Source of the DNA: Rhypophila decipiens
Taxonomy: Eukaryota > Ascomycota > Sordariomycetes > Sordariales > Naviculisporaceae
Direction: 5' to 3'
DNA length: 64,000 nt
Assembly (NCBI GenBank): GCA_033297075.1
Contig: MU858064.1
Location: 62,001-126,000 of the forward strand
Shown here: positions 24,077 to 34,827 of the stretch, piece by piece
Position numbering within the stretch: position 1 is the stretch's first letter
How the letters are laid out: every line of letters begins with the position of its first letter
Made by a program: the position numbers and the translations under genes
The notes under the pieces: model-generated
Told to the model about the DNA's origin: nothing
Database searches by the model: none
Seen by the model: only the letters and a program-made list of their open reading frames with translations

Positions 24077-24727
24077 TCACTTCCACACACTAGCACTCTC
24101 AGCGCCGGCCTTCTTGCCCTCCTGATAGGTCTCGCTCAGCGAGTTATACAGCTCCTTGACCCTCTTGATCTCAGCAGCCCAATGGGTCCTCTCGGCCTCG
24201 TCGTCGATCTCGTCAAGCAAGTCGGCCAGACTCTTGGCAGTAAAGAACTTGTTCTTGCGGTTATACAGCGGGCGCGCAGCCAGAGTCTCGGGGGTGTCGC
24301 TCGGCCCCGGGACACGAAAGACCTGCTCGAGGATGTCAATGTCGTAGGGAATCGAAAAGAGATCTCGGCTGTCCTCGTAGGTGAAGAGGTAGTAGAACTC
24401 GTTGAAGCCGGCCCATGTGATTCCGCTTAGACACAAGGAGCATGGCTCGTGGGTGGCGAAAAAGACGCAGTCCTTGGGGCTTGGTCGACCCTCCGAGGGA
24501 GAGGCAAAGAATTGCTGGATGCAGTTGATCTCGCCGTGAAGAAGGGGAGACACGCGCTCGTTGTTGGTCGCAACTGTGTGGGCCGAGAGATCGGAGCGGC
24601 TGAGGATAGCGGCGCCGAAGAGCTTGGATCCGGAGGAGACGCCGGCCCGGGTTAGCGGGACTATCTTCTCCTCGGTGAGGCGAAGGATGGTGGAGAGCAG
24701 AGTAGTGGGGGAGTTGGGGTTGGTCAT
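24077..24727 (-). CDS. CMP/dCMP-type zinc deaminase family protein
   Basis: This 216-residue intronless protein starts MTNPNSPTTLL. It carries both zinc signatures of the cytidine/deoxycytidylate/guanine deaminase superfamily: HGEIN (residues 64-68), with the zinc-binding His and catalytic Glu, and PCSLC (residues 94-98), supplying the two zinc-binding Cys. Conserved TNNERVSPLLHGE precedes the first and FFATHEPCSLCLSGITWAGF surrounds the second. The C-terminal third is helical and charged and may form the substrate lid or dimer surface. Members hydrolytically deaminate cytosine, guanine or nucleoside substrates; the actual substrate cannot be read from sequence. No targeting peptide is evident, so it is probably cytosolic. 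It is divergent from the methyltransferase gene at 25382, with 654 bp between starts. Confidence 0.88.
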   Translation of the reverse strand: MTNPNSPTTLLSTILRLTEEKIVPLTRAGVSSGSKLFGAAILSRSDLSAHTVATNNERVSPLLHGEINCIQQFFASPSEGRPSPKDCVFFATHEPCSLCLSGITWAGFNEFYYLFTYEDSRDLFSIPYDIDILEQVFRVPGPSDTPETLAARPLYNRKNKFFTAKSLADLLDEIDDEAERTHWAAEIKRVKELYNSLSETYQEGKKAGAESASVWK

Positions 24728-25381
24728 TTCGATTGTCAGGTTGATACGCTTGTTGATTCAAAGTGTTTTGGGTAAAGTTTATCTGGGGCAACGGGTATTA
24801 GTGTTCTCATCTTTCTCTTGCGAGGATTATCCAGGGGTTTTATGATGAATGGTGTTCTAGAACGCTCTCACGGCGTCAACCGATCTCCGGGCAGCCATCA
24901 TCGGGAGGCGCCGAGTCGCCATCTGCCGGTGATCGGGCGCTAGAGCCTAGAGGCTTGGGGCTGAACCAGGCCGGGCTTTGGAATTGAGCTCGCCATCCTT
25001 CAAAGGAACAAAGATACGCGTGAGATGTAGGCAAAGACAAGAAAACAGACGGGCTATATGTTGTAAGATCTAGGTACTTCCCGAGCACTTTGAAACGTGT
25101 AGTAATCAACTTCTTGATTCGAGGAGGCTGATGGCCGCTTTGGATTTTGCCAAAGTCTTAGTCCCCTAAAGTCTTTGGCGAGGGCCCCTGTTCCCGCAAC
25201 TGCCATCTGGTGCTGTGGGGCATGCAAGCCCCAGAACTTGAACTTCACCCACCAAATTCGGTTAATGTCGTTGGCTTCCTGAACTCTTGACTAAACTTGA
25301 CGGGCGACCACCAAGACAACATCTCCAACCCGTCAACAACTTTGTTCGGGAAATTATTTGGCATACTGCAAGACCTTCAGA

Positions 25382-26548
25382 ATGCACTACATTAGATTGT
25401 TGCGACCACCCACGGTCGAGCGGCATCGAGGAGAGAATGTCCTCAAAATTGCAATCACAATCACTACCGACCTCAGCGATGCCTTTCTTGCCCCAGACGT
25501 TCCCGTGGACCTTACTATCATCGGAGCAAGCCAGGGGCATGCCCCCGTCCCAGTCAATTTGACCCCGTCAAGGATACCGAAATGGCAGGCCGGCATGCGT
25601 GCCCTCAAGTTCGACGTACCTTTCCCAGCAAAGCCCGTCATCAAGACCATCCAGATCCGACCGGCCAACCGCGACATTGCAGCTCTCACGACATCTGACA
25701 TTTATCCTGGGTCAAGTGACCAGGGTCTCATCTTCCCAGTCTATGCTGATCTTCTCTCCAGCCGAGACAACAAGCTTCATGTCTGTTTCCGAAGCCTAAG
25801 ACTCCCACAGCCCGACGGCACATCCACTGTGAACACCCTACAAGTCGAGGAGGAGATGGGCGAGAGCATGGCCAGGCACATTTGGGATGGCGGACTGACC
25901 ACTGTGTCTCTCGTTGCCAATCTCTGTCTTTCTCCCGACAACAGCGGAAAGCAGAAACCGCTCCCTCTCTTGAGCAGTATCCTACAACAAGAGGGCTCCC
26001 TAAACATCCTCGAGCTTGGGTGTGGTGTCGGCATTCTAGGCGTTGGCTTTGCTCGAGCCCTGGCGTTGTCTCCTTCTGCTCAAAAAAGGGGCACCCACGT
26101 GCTCATGACGGATCTTCCCGATGCCCAGGTACGAGCCAGGGCGAATATCGAACGCTGTGTCGCACAGATCGGCTTGTCCCCGAGTGACAAGAAAACTCCC
26201 GTTAGCCTTGACTTTGAGGACCTGGACTGGAACGACGGCAAGGAAGGCATCTTCGGCGCCAAGGTGCAAGCCAGCACATGGGACCTCGTGGTGTTGAGCG
26301 ACTGCACCTACAACGACTTGCTGCCTGTGTTGGTTCAGACCCTGTCGGCGCTTCACCACACATGCTCTGAGCGCGGCGCCGATACCAAGATCATGCTGGC
26401 CACTAAGCCCAGGCATTCAGCAGAGAGGGAGTTTTTCGACCTGATGCGCGCCGATGGGTGGAAGATTGCTGAGCAAACAGCTGTTCGATTGCCCGTACTG
26501 TACAGCGAGGACCAGACCGTCGAAGTGTACATGTTTTCCAAGAACTGA
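25382..26548 (+). CDS. SAM-dependent methyltransferase, METTL21/Methyltransf_16 family
   Basis: This is a 388-residue intronless protein. The frame opens further upstream, but 25382 is the first ATG (MHYIRLLRPPTVE). Residues 1-150 form a beta-rich N-terminal region without a familiar signature. The Rossmann methyltransferase domain follows: motif I LELGCGVGILG (about 210-220) binds S-adenosylmethionine, TDLPDA (243-248) is the acidic strand-2 position, and DLVVLSDCTYNDLLP (about 301-315) corresponds to the post-motif (D/E)xxY region. IWDGG (about 167-171) matches the W-D/E-A/G segment preceding motif I in this family. METTL21-like enzymes methylate lysines on translation factors or chaperones; the target here is unknown. 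The absence of membrane spans suggests a cytosolic or nuclear enzyme. Confidence 0.88.
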   Translation: MHYIRLLRPPTVERHRGENVLKIAITITTDLSDAFLAPDVPVDLTIIGASQGHAPVPVNLTPSRIPKWQAGMRALKFDVPFPAKPVIKTIQIRPANRDIAALTTSDIYPGSSDQGLIFPVYADLLSSRDNKLHVCFRSLRLPQPDGTSTVNTLQVEEEMGESMARHIWDGGLTTVSLVANLCLSPDNSGKQKPLPLLSSILQQEGSLNILELGCGVGILGVGFARALALSPSAQKRGTHVLMTDLPDAQVRARANIERCVAQIGLSPSDKKTPVSLDFEDLDWNDGKEGIFGAKVQASTWDLVVLSDCTYNDLLPVLVQTLSALHHTCSERGADTKIMLATKPRHSAEREFFDLMRADGWKIAEQTAVRLPVLYSEDQTVEVYMFSKN

Positions 26549-27008
26549 ACGGCAAACCAGCAGCAGAAGGAGAGATCGAGGATGGGTCCACGTCCATCCG
26601 TGAAACAGATCATGTTACACCGTTACACCGTTGCACCATCCCATGCTCGAACCACTTCCTGGCTTGAGTCGCCATCGTCCCCATCTTGTCTGGTCAGCAA
26701 ACCAAAATGAGCAAAATCGACCAATGACACCTTGGACAGATTCCGGATCACAGGAAGGATTCTTGAACTTCACCACGAACTTTGCCAGGTATAGCTGGCT
26801 GAGAAATAGGCGGCTTCTGATTCGCCGATTTTAGCAGCCGCTCCCGCTATATTGACCAACCAAAATCGCCGAGATGACCCGGCCAGTTGGGCAAGCAGCT
26901 GACTTTCTGGGTTCGGATCCACTGTCTCAGGTGCAGCCTTGCCGCCAACAGGTGCGCCACGGCACACAAGCAACCTCAGGAGCTTCTGTGACATCAGCGC
27001 TGTCAAGA

Positions 27009-27030
27009 TATAAGACCCCTGGGAACCCCT
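27009..27030 (+). promoter_or_regulatory. TATA-like site with two CCCCT stress-type elements
   Basis: TATAA at 27009-27013 is followed by CCCCT at 27016-27020 and again at 27026-27030, about 245-265 bp upstream of the ATG of the cysteine-rich gene. CCCCT is the core of fungal stress-response elements. Placement fits a stress-inducible promoter, but short motifs occur by chance. Confidence 0.35.
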
Positions 27031-27273
27031 CCATGCACAGCCGTTGAGAAAAGAGATCACAAGTCAAACATCATCACACACAATTACTTTACCAAATACT
27101 TTCCGTCTTTTTGACAAGTCAATTCTCATTTCAACCCAATTCTCATCTACCGACAAGTTTTCGGCACTTTGTTAGCTCCGCCAACCCGAACTGAGCCCAA
27201 CCTTGTGCCTCTCCACTGTACTCCAACCGCCCTCAAGCAAGCAAAAAGACGATCGAAAAAAAAATAATCGACC

Positions 27274-28227
27274 ATGGCTTCCCAAGCAAAGGCATCCACT
27301 TGCTGCGGAAAGAGTGCAGAATGCGTCTGTGGTAAGTTCTGATTTCGTACCGTTTCCGCCGATCCCAGATCGGACAATCCCTGCACGCCCATTCTTACAA
27401 CTCCATATTATGGAGTTGGAGGTGGGATCGTGGGAAAAAATATGAAGACGCCGTTTTTTCCTTGTTCATGCGTACCCTTCACCACGAGCACCTTTTCCAT
27501 TTCGGATGCCGGTACCAAGGAAGTGGCTGGTGAGCTGAGCTGCAAACACTTTGCTTGTTCAATGCTTGTTTTGCTCGCCAATATTCTTCATGTCTTGTGG
27601 TTTTTGTTTATCGTCCTTGCCCCAACACACCTTGTTCCCACCTGCTTCCACTACCTGGGACTAGATGACTCTTTCTCCTACTATATTCACACCTTACTCG
27701 TACCTTGCATACAAACATCATCGTTGCTCAGCGGCGTGCCTGCCGGAGTTGTTTTGAGTTTGCCGCTAACGCATGGGGTTCCTTCCTGAATCGACAGCAA
27801 AGCAAGCCACATGCTCGTGCGGCAAGCAGTCGGCCCTCCACTGCACCTGCGACAAAGCCACGAGTGAAAACTCCGTCTCTGGCCCTCGCTGCTCATGCCG
27901 TGCTCGTCCTGCCGGAGAGTGCACCTGCGAACGTGCCGCTACCGAGAACGCAAATCCCATCGCTGTCGGCGTGAGTGCCTGTGCCTGTGGTGTTCGTCCA
28001 GCTGGTAGGTCTTTGTTCTTGCTCCTTCTGGTTACGGAATGTCACTGCCTGAGACGGGAAAGATTGGGAAAGCACAGGAGAGATTTGGGTGTTGCCTACA
28101 GAGGACCTGATTGACAGTATGACTGACTCTTGGGACCAACAATCTAGATGCCTGCACCTGCGAAAAAGCCACCGATGGGAAGTTCAACCCCTCCGAACAC
28201 GAGACCGACTTCACGACCAAGCAATAA
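27274..28227 (+). CDS. Small cysteine-rich, metallothionein-like protein
   Basis: The model is join(27274..27331, 27798..28004, 28148..28227), 114 residues. The donors GTAAGT and GTAGGT and acceptors GACAG and TCTAG keep one frame through to TAA. The start MASQAKASTCCGKSAECVC is followed by three repeats of about 30 residues with pattern CxC(G/R), six to eight residues, CTC(D/E)(K/R)A, for example CSCRARPAGECTCERA; the last reads CACGVRPAGDACTCEKA. There are 16 cysteines in all, mostly as CxC pairs, typical of soft-metal thiolate binding. No signal peptide is seen, so it should be intracellular. It matches a conserved fungal small Cys-rich family (I believe DUF7871, not verified). Metal binding is inference. 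The first intron is long (466 bp). An alternative donor, GTGAGT at 27970, lies inside exon 2. Confidence 0.85.
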
Positions 28228-28440
28228 CTGCCTCGTTCTCTCGACCAACACGATACATAACATCGGGTCCAGTTGAACGGAGCTAGTGGACGAATGATTG
28301 CCTTTCTTACATTTTTTTCTTGCACGACGTTTTGTGGCATGGCCATTCTCTCTACGTTATCGGAGTTTACAGGCGGCGGCGTTACATGGGAGGGAGGTTT
28401 CATTGAGAGAGTTTCTGAGATTTTGGTAGGAGGTCTGGCA

Positions 28441-29520
28441 ATGGGGGAACACGAGCACTGGGCTGCTGCGGCGGCATCGACCTCGGCGGCAGCGCCCATG
28501 GTCTTCAGGAATAATAAGAATACGAAGGATGACCATCACCTGCGATCTCGAGTCGGCGGTAAACTTAACAGTACCTCACCGCTACCCCTTTCTGCCACGA
28601 TGGACACTGATGCTGCCACGACCACAATATTCACCACTACTACTACTAGTGGCGCCAAAGCTGGAAAAGGACATGGCTGGGCGGCAAGGGGGGAGGCACA
28701 GGATGGACTGGGTGACAGATGGGTCCGTCCTCTTGCGGCTGCTGCGACTCACCCTTTCGCTCACGTTGTTGGCTTGGTTTCCGCCATCTTGCTTTTCGTG
28801 GGCTTCATCCGGTTCAAAGGTATCAGCTGGCACTACTTGAAGCGAGAGTCATGGATCTGGCTTCGCCTTGCTTTTCTCACGCCAATCATCTTTGTTCACC
28901 ATCTTTGGATCCACACGTGGGCTGCTGCTAATGACTTGAATGTCGATTTTGTGGAGGTGGACGAAGGATATGCAAAGACGGGCATTATACACAGAACCGT
29001 CGGCGGTCTCAGACTTGTTGCCGTTAGACCGCAGCCAAAGGAACTCGTTGTTGAGGAACCAGTTGTCAAGGAAAACACCCCACGAAAACCCGAAGGAGGA
29101 CGTCTCGCAGGGCGCGCCCCCTGGCTATCCGGAAGACCACCCGGCGGGATCGGCCAGAAGCCGAAATCGCTTCCCTTCCGACAGCGAGCATGGAGGACAA
29201 CCACGACCAAGTTCCACGATTTCGTTGCTCGGTTGCGCGCCTTCATCACCATTCTATGGGCCCTCGCCTGTGACGTTGTTCGGTTGCTGGTCCAGTTTGT
29301 CGACGGCATCCGCAGGACTCGGGTTACACTACGTCCACCTGGGGTCAGGATTGTGCCTGCGGTCCAGGATTGGCAAGAGATCGATCCCGATCTGTTGAAG
29401 TCGGACAACGATGGCAAGAGCAAGAAGGGCGATAGTTCTGGCAACAAGGGCAAGAAGAATGCTGGAAAGAATGCTGGCGGTAAGGGTGGAGGCAAGAAAG
29501 GGAAAGGTCGCCAGCGATGA
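28441..29520 (+). CDS. Membrane protein with Lys/Gly-rich tail, unidentified
   Basis: This single-exon frame is 359 residues from this ATG. The frame is open from 28273 and other in-frame ATGs lie at 28294, 28339, 28498 and 28600; 28294 is only 66 bp past the upstream stop, so a later start is more likely and the exact one is uncertain. After a Thr/Ala-rich N-terminus come two adjacent hydrophobic stretches, FAHVVGLVSAILLFVGFI and WLRLAFLTPIIFVHHLWI, probably two membrane spans separated by a short basic loop. A soluble Arg/Pro-rich region follows, then a weaker hydrophobic helix (FITILWALACDVVRLLVQFV). The final 40 residues are nearly all Lys, Gly, Asn and Ser (GKKNAGKNAGGKGGGKKGKG). I do not recognise the family; the basic tail could bind nucleic acid or acidic lipids. 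Confidence 0.6.
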   Translation: MGEHEHWAAAAASTSAAAPMVFRNNKNTKDDHHLRSRVGGKLNSTSPLPLSATMDTDAATTTIFTTTTTSGAKAGKGHGWAARGEAQDGLGDRWVRPLAAAATHPFAHVVGLVSAILLFVGFIRFKGISWHYLKRESWIWLRLAFLTPIIFVHHLWIHTWAAANDLNVDFVEVDEGYAKTGIIHRTVGGLRLVAVRPQPKELVVEEPVVKENTPRKPEGGRLAGRAPWLSGRPPGGIGQKPKSLPFRQRAWRTTTTKFHDFVARLRAFITILWALACDVVRLLVQFVDGIRRTRVTLRPPGVRIVPAVQDWQEIDPDLLKSDNDGKSKKGDSSGNKGKKNAGKNAGGKGGGKKGKGRQR

Positions 29521-29633
29521 CTTTTCCAGGCAGCAACTTTACCTCTTCTCAGCACCAGCGCCATCATGAGGCCTTTGTTTTGACAATATCTTTACTCTTA
29601 CCTCGTCCATCCCTCAGCGATCCGATTGTGGAA

Positions 29634-29924
29634 CTAGGAACCAGCCGTCTTCGTCTTGCCTTTCTCGGCTGAAGCAGGCGGTTCATCAACGTTGACTTTT
29701 GGTGGTGAACAGCGCCATGCGAGTAGATCAGTAGCGATAACATAGTAATACCAAATACGGGGTTTGGTGCATGGCATTCCTCTCTGCCTGATCCGTGGCT
29801 TGAACTTTTGCTCCTTGATTGTTGCCAATGAGGCTGCGATTGTATGCATATCGGCCTTAAGCTCTCTCATGGCGTGGTGCCACGACTTGACCCGATCCAA
29901 CGCCCATGCCTCGGCTGCAGACAT
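29634..29924 (-). CDS. Possible small protein or last exon
   Basis: This 96-codon minus frame starts MSAAEAWALDRVKSWHHAMR, continues as a regular amphipathic helix (ELKADMHTIAASLATIKEQK), then turns basic and ends in a charged tail. The heptad-like pattern is more protein-like than its neighbours. The frame stays open upstream about 25 codons to a stop without another ATG, so it may be a terminal exon of a gene whose other exons I could not find, or a remnant. It is convergent with the gene ending at 29520. No family is recognised. Confidence 0.25.
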   Translation of the reverse strand: MSAAEAWALDRVKSWHHAMRELKADMHTIAASLATIKEQKFKPRIRQRGMPCTKPRIWYYYVIATDLLAWRCSPPKVNVDEPPASAEKGKTKTAGS

Positions 29925-31335
29925 CAGCTCATGGGCTATAGTTGCACAACGAACCACGTGTGTGAACAGTAAACAGCAGGCTTGGGAGATAGCAATGGCC
30001 GGGATGGCTGGGGTTTACATCGGAGCATCACGATGCATTGCAGGCAACGAGCGCCCTTTTGATATTGAGATTCTTGACCATGTGAGGGGGACACCAGCGG
30101 ACGGAAAGGGGCGGGAAAGCAAAGCGAACCAGGAACACGGGTTTGTTCATGACGCCAACCACGAGCTTGTTTAACGGTGTAACCACTTCTGTCAGGGGTA
30201 CCTGGTTCCAAGCCCCACGGCCGGAGCAGGTGGGCTTGACGGGTTGTGGCGCACAGGGGCGGGGCCCGACCGGAGCCGATTCAATCTGTAGTGTATTCCG
30301 AGGGCTTCAAGAAAGAAAGCAAAACACACAAACAACCAGCGTCTCAAAGGTAGGGCCAAATGCCCTGTGCTGTCATGGTAATGTGATGCTGCAAAGTCGA
30401 GATGCCCTGGGGCGCCGTTAAGAAGTGGCATGAGCCCTAACTTTACAGCCAAACAGGCACAATACTAAGAGGAAATCCTGGCTCGGAAAAGAATAAAATA
30501 TCACTGTAACAATTAGGACGAAGTGCTTACCATTGGGCACATAAAAAATTTTCATTCCTTTCGCAGGCGTTTTTGCAGCTGTTGCGGCGTTGAGACGACA
30601 AGAACTGACAAGCTATTGTCCGATAAGGGGCTTATCGGCCCCGATCCAGCGATTTGTGGTACCATTGATACCCTGTCCTGCAGAAATCTATTGTCAAGTG
30701 GGTCCAATCCCTATTCGGTCACGTCAACCGATTGTGCGAACTGCTCACTAAAAACTTGAATTGGTGCCCAGCGAGCAGCAGGCAAAATCAGCAACACTCA
30801 GCACCACCGGCCTGCACCCATTTCCATCAACAACGCGCCTTTTCGCAACTCAAAACTCTTCTTTCGACTTCATCACCAACAAGAATTCTCAAGATTCGTC
30901 TTTAAAAATCATTTGCACCTGCGATTGTGAAAGACACGTCAACATTCTCACCCAATTCGTTGTTTGAGAGAGCAGTCTTTTCCTGTCAATGGACTCGAGA
31001 ATACCCGAATTTCTTAGCACGTCTTTTGCCAAACACCCCTGCAACTTTTTTTGACCCTCGCGCGTCAATAGCGGAGCTCACCTCACCTCTGTTTTTCTTG
31101 TCCAGCGGGTTCTTTACTCATTATCAGCGCACTTTCTCTTCTTGCCCTACTCTTTTTCTTTTTTCTCGCCATAAACCTCATTTCAATTCACTTTGGCAAG
31201 AGCGAGTTTTGAGGCGAAGACAAAATCTTCGAGAAGCGCATCGGGCATTCATCGGTCGCGTTTTTCCGAGACAAAATCCACCCCCTTACGTCTCTACAAC
31301 AAGACACTCACAACATTCCACACCACACAATCAAG
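29925..31335. other. Upstream region and leader of RCC1
   Basis: No supported gene. The last 500 bp or so are rich in C/T/A with many CAAC and TTTTCT patches, as in fungal 5' leaders, and probably form the promoter and 5' UTR of RCC1. Short upstream open frames occur but none looks conserved. Confidence 0.5.
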
Positions 31336-33198
31336 ATGCCAGCCGTGTCGCGAAGCAGCAGATCAGCTGCGGCCAAAGAGGCTGCGGCCACTGCTACCTC
31401 CACCTCGACCACAACAATTACCAAGGTCGCGTCCAAGGCTGCTAAGAAGGGTGCTGCCGTCGCCAAAACAACCACCACGACTACGACCACAGCCAAGCGT
31501 GTAGCTGCCACAAAGAAAGCGGCCGAGCCCGCAAAGACGACAAAGAAAACCGCTGCTGTTGCCGCGCCCAAAAAGAATGCGGCTCCTGCCAAAACCGGCA
31601 CCAAGCGAACCGCCGGTAAGGCTGCAACCGCCGAGTCATCAGACAAAGAGAACTCTGGAGACGCCGCCAAGATGAACGGTGTCAAAAGAAAGAGAGACGA
31701 CGAGGAGGACTCGGAGGTCGAAGACCAAGAAGCCCAGCAGCTAGAAAAAGTCGAGGAAGAAAAGGCCAACAACGACGACGCACAAGACGACATGGGCTCG
31801 ACCAAGGCTGGCAACAAGCGCGACCAGCGCTCAGAGAGCGCGGTACCTGCCGCGAAGAGGTTAAGAACGGAGCCCCAGCTGCGCATCACGAGGAAGATCA
31901 ATGAGCCTCCCACCCAAGTTATGGACATTTTTGTCTTTGGCGAGGGCAGCTCTGGCGAACTTGGACTTGGCGCACTCAAGTACGACGGGAAGAAGCCAAT
32001 CGATGTCAAGCGGCCCCGTCTAAACCACAATCTCAAGGGGGTTGTCCAGGTCGCTTGTGGTGGTATGCACGTTGCTGTGCTTACCGACGAGAACAAGATC
32101 CTTACATGGGGCGTCAATGACCAAGGCGCTCTCGGGCGCGACACAACCTGGGACGGTGGCCTGCGCGACATGGAGGATGAAGAGTCGGACTCTGACGAGG
32201 ATGATGACGACACCGGTCTGAACCCCCGCGAATCGACTCCCGCCGAGATCGATGTGTCTTCGGTCCCCGAGGGCACTATATGGGCCCAGATCGTTGCCAG
32301 CGACAGCGCGACCTTTGCACTCACCACCACCGGCTACGTCTACGGTTGGGGTACGTTCAGGAGCAACGAGGGCGTACTCGGCTTCAGCCGCCGCGTCCTC
32401 ATCCAAAAGGTTCCCGTGCTGATCCCCGAGATCAACAAGATCGTCAGACTCGCCGCCGGATCTAACCATGTTCTGGCGCTCGACGAAAAGAACAAGATCT
32501 TTGCCTGGGGTGCCGGCCAGCAGGCTCAGCTCGCTCGTCGTCTTCTGGAACGCGACGATGCAGCTGCACTCTTTCCTAGCGGGATTGGTGCACTGCCCAA
32601 GCGTGCTAAGGCCGCGCAGCTGGCTTGTGGTTCCTATCACTGCTTCATCATTGACACCAAGGGTCGCGTCATCGGATGGGGCCTTAACAACTACGCCGAG
32701 CTGGGAGTCGATACCGAAGCTGGCACCGACGGTGGGTACATCCTCAAGCCGCAGATGATCGAGTCCTTGGAGAAGTACAATATCACGGGCATTGCTGGTG
32801 GTGAACACCACTCTCTTGCGTGCACCAAGGACGGCCAACTTCTCACCTGGGGCAGAATCGACGGCAACCAAGTCGGTCAGCCAAAGGAGGCGTTCTCTGA
32901 GGAGAATACCATTTATGACGAGCGACAAAATCCTCGTATCTTGTTTGTCCCCACGCCTGTCACAGGACTGGATGGCAAGGTCGTTTCTGTGGCTGCCGGT
33001 GTCGACAACAGCTTTGTCTTGACCGACGACGGGAAGGTCTACTCATGGGGTTTCTCGGCCAACTACCAGACTGGCCAGGGCACCACCGAGGACATCGCTG
33101 TCCCCACTCTGATCGATAACACGGCTATTCGTGGTCGTCAGGTTGTGTTCGCTGGCGCCGGTGGTCAGTACTCTATCCTTGGTGCTTTGCCCGAATAA
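31336..33198 (+). CDS. RCC1: RCC1-family Ran guanine nucleotide exchange factor
   Basis: This 620-residue intronless protein starts MPAVSRSSRSAAAKE. Residues 1-190 are low-complexity, Ala/Lys/Thr-rich, with a nuclear-localisation-like VKRKRDDEED near 115-124, resembling histone-like chromatin-binding tails. From about 195 to 620 the seven-bladed RCC1 propeller is visible as repeats of the form ACGxxHxxxLTxxGxVxxWGxNxxGxLG, for example VACGGMHVAVLTDENKILTW, LACGSYHCFIIDTKGRVIGW and VAAGVDNSFVLTDDGKVYSW. WGTFRSNEGVLGF matches the blade-3 region of fungal Ran exchange factors (Srm1/Prp20, Pim1). An acidic insertion (EDEESDSDEDDDD) lies between early blades. RCC1 loads Ran with GTP on chromatin to set nuclear transport direction and spindle assembly. 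It is longer than the yeast protein (about 480 residues) because of the N-terminal tail. Confidence 0.95.
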   Translation: MPAVSRSSRSAAAKEAAATATSTSTTTITKVASKAAKKGAAVAKTTTTTTTTAKRVAATKKAAEPAKTTKKTAAVAAPKKNAAPAKTGTKRTAGKAATAESSDKENSGDAAKMNGVKRKRDDEEDSEVEDQEAQQLEKVEEEKANNDDAQDDMGSTKAGNKRDQRSESAVPAAKRLRTEPQLRITRKINEPPTQVMDIFVFGEGSSGELGLGALKYDGKKPIDVKRPRLNHNLKGVVQVACGGMHVAVLTDENKILTWGVNDQGALGRDTTWDGGLRDMEDEESDSDEDDDDTGLNPRESTPAEIDVSSVPEGTIWAQIVASDSATFALTTTGYVYGWGTFRSNEGVLGFSRRVLIQKVPVLIPEINKIVRLAAGSNHVLALDEKNKIFAWGAGQQAQLARRLLERDDAAALFPSGIGALPKRAKAAQLACGSYHCFIIDTKGRVIGWGLNNYAELGVDTEAGTDGGYILKPQMIESLEKYNITGIAGGEHHSLACTKDGQLLTWGRIDGNQVGQPKEAFSEENTIYDERQNPRILFVPTPVTGLDGKVVSVAAGVDNSFVLTDDGKVYSWGFSANYQTGQGTTEDIAVPTLIDNTAIRGRQVVFAGAGGQYSILGALPE

Positions 33199-34827
33199 GC
33201 GGTTAGGATTCCGACCGGTTTGATATAACAATCCTCGAGGTTGATATGATGGGATTTGCGAGGCGGAGAGGCTGATCTGAGATGAAGATAGAAGGTGGAC
33301 GGTGGATATCACATCATGATGGGATGAGAAGAGCGTGGATTTCGTTTCTTCGACTTTTGCAGAGAGCACGAGCGAAAGGAACGACGGAGTCTGGACAGCC
33401 AAGCATCATGAGATGTTTGCTGGAGAAAGGACGTGTCTTGTTTGTTGAGGATTGCATGGCGGGGTGATGTTCAGGTTGATCAAGCTTTGGCAGAGAGCAC
33501 GAGCAAGCGACAGGAACACGAGCGTGATGGGCAAGCGAGTTAAAAGATGGCTTGGTTTGGCATGAGATGACGGTTTGCCGTTTATAGTTTTTTTTGGAGG
33601 ACGGAGTGTTGCTTTGTCTTTTTTCTTCAATTTTGCATGGGACTGGACGGTTTGGCATGGCTTAAAATGGATGACACCCAGGGATACCAGGACAGGGGAT
33701 TTTGCTTTTCTCGTTCATGTTCCTGTCGTCCAATTCATGCAGTCAGTCCCCGTATAGGTCCCCGTATAGGCCCCCCTTGGGGTTTCTTTTCTTTTCTTTT
33801 CTTTTGCTAGCATGTTTGCAGATTGGTTCTCTTCTTCCAGTTCTGGTGGCAGGGCTGGGTTTTAATTGGACTTGTTGGGCCAGCCGGATGGAATTAGTTT
33901 GGGATCTGAGTTATTTGATTCCTCTTTTTCAATAAAGCATTTCTGGGACAATTGCGATTATGGATGGGTGCTATACTAAATTGTTGATCTTTTGTTTATA
34001 TCTTGTAGTATAATCTCCCTCTCTATATCTCTATATCTTTTCGGTTCTACCTACCTACCTACCAGATAGAGATTTTTTCATGATGGATGCTTGATGCTAT
34101 ATACATGGTTCTGTGGTCTCTTGCATTCATTCCGCTTTCGTTTAGGTCTGTGTTTATTGTCGTTGGTATGGAGCTGGAGATTGCTGCTGCCATGGCCACG
34201 GTCTTGGATAGCGTCATGTCTGTACAGAGGTATTCAACAGCTTGAACTTGCTCTGGATTTCTACATCCCGCAAAGACCAAAAGATTATGTGAATAGTGCT
34301 GAACATCGGCTGTCTTTCGACTTGGGAATCGAGTCATGTTGTCGTTGGCCGCCAGCTTCAAGTTACGGATGTGATGATATCTGGGACGCTATTCTCTCCG
34401 TTACTCATAGAACTGGAATCACAAAATTCTCGGCTACTGCAAGAGCACATTATTGTACGGTAGATGGCTCAGCTACTGGCTACCAGCAACTTGCCTCAAT
34501 GCCTCAACAGGATCAGATAATGTAACTTTCCCAATTCCTGATTTGCAGAGCAAGCAGGTATAGCAAGCTAAGAGTAGAATACTCCCACATCAAACATAGT
34601 CTCCATAAAAATGTAACGAGTAATAAAACATCTTCCCTCTCGCTGCTCGAGTGAAGTTCTCTACAACTCAACCAGCCTGGTCATAGATGCTCCTCTAGAG
34701 GCCAATACCCAACCGTCAACAAAATGCCCATTTTCCCATTCCCTTCGCAACCTCTCCCACTGACTATCTATCCATCCCCCCAACAACAAAACAAAAGTGA
34801 TATCACCCACTCCCCCCAGAGAAAGAA
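33199..34827. other. Convergent intergenic region with simple repeats
   Basis: This separates the 3' ends of RCC1 and YIP1. It contains a perfect CCCCGTATAGG tandem pair near 33.75 kb, a TTTTC run near 33.79 kb and a CTAC run near 34.05 kb. No coding signal is visible; the 144-codon plus frame at 34.1 kb overlaps an antisense frame and has no domain. Confidence 0.5.

Noticed and set aside
31308..32330. A 340-codon minus-strand frame
   Set aside because: It is antisense to RCC1; its Ser/Val richness reflects the Ala/Lys/Asp codons of RCC1.
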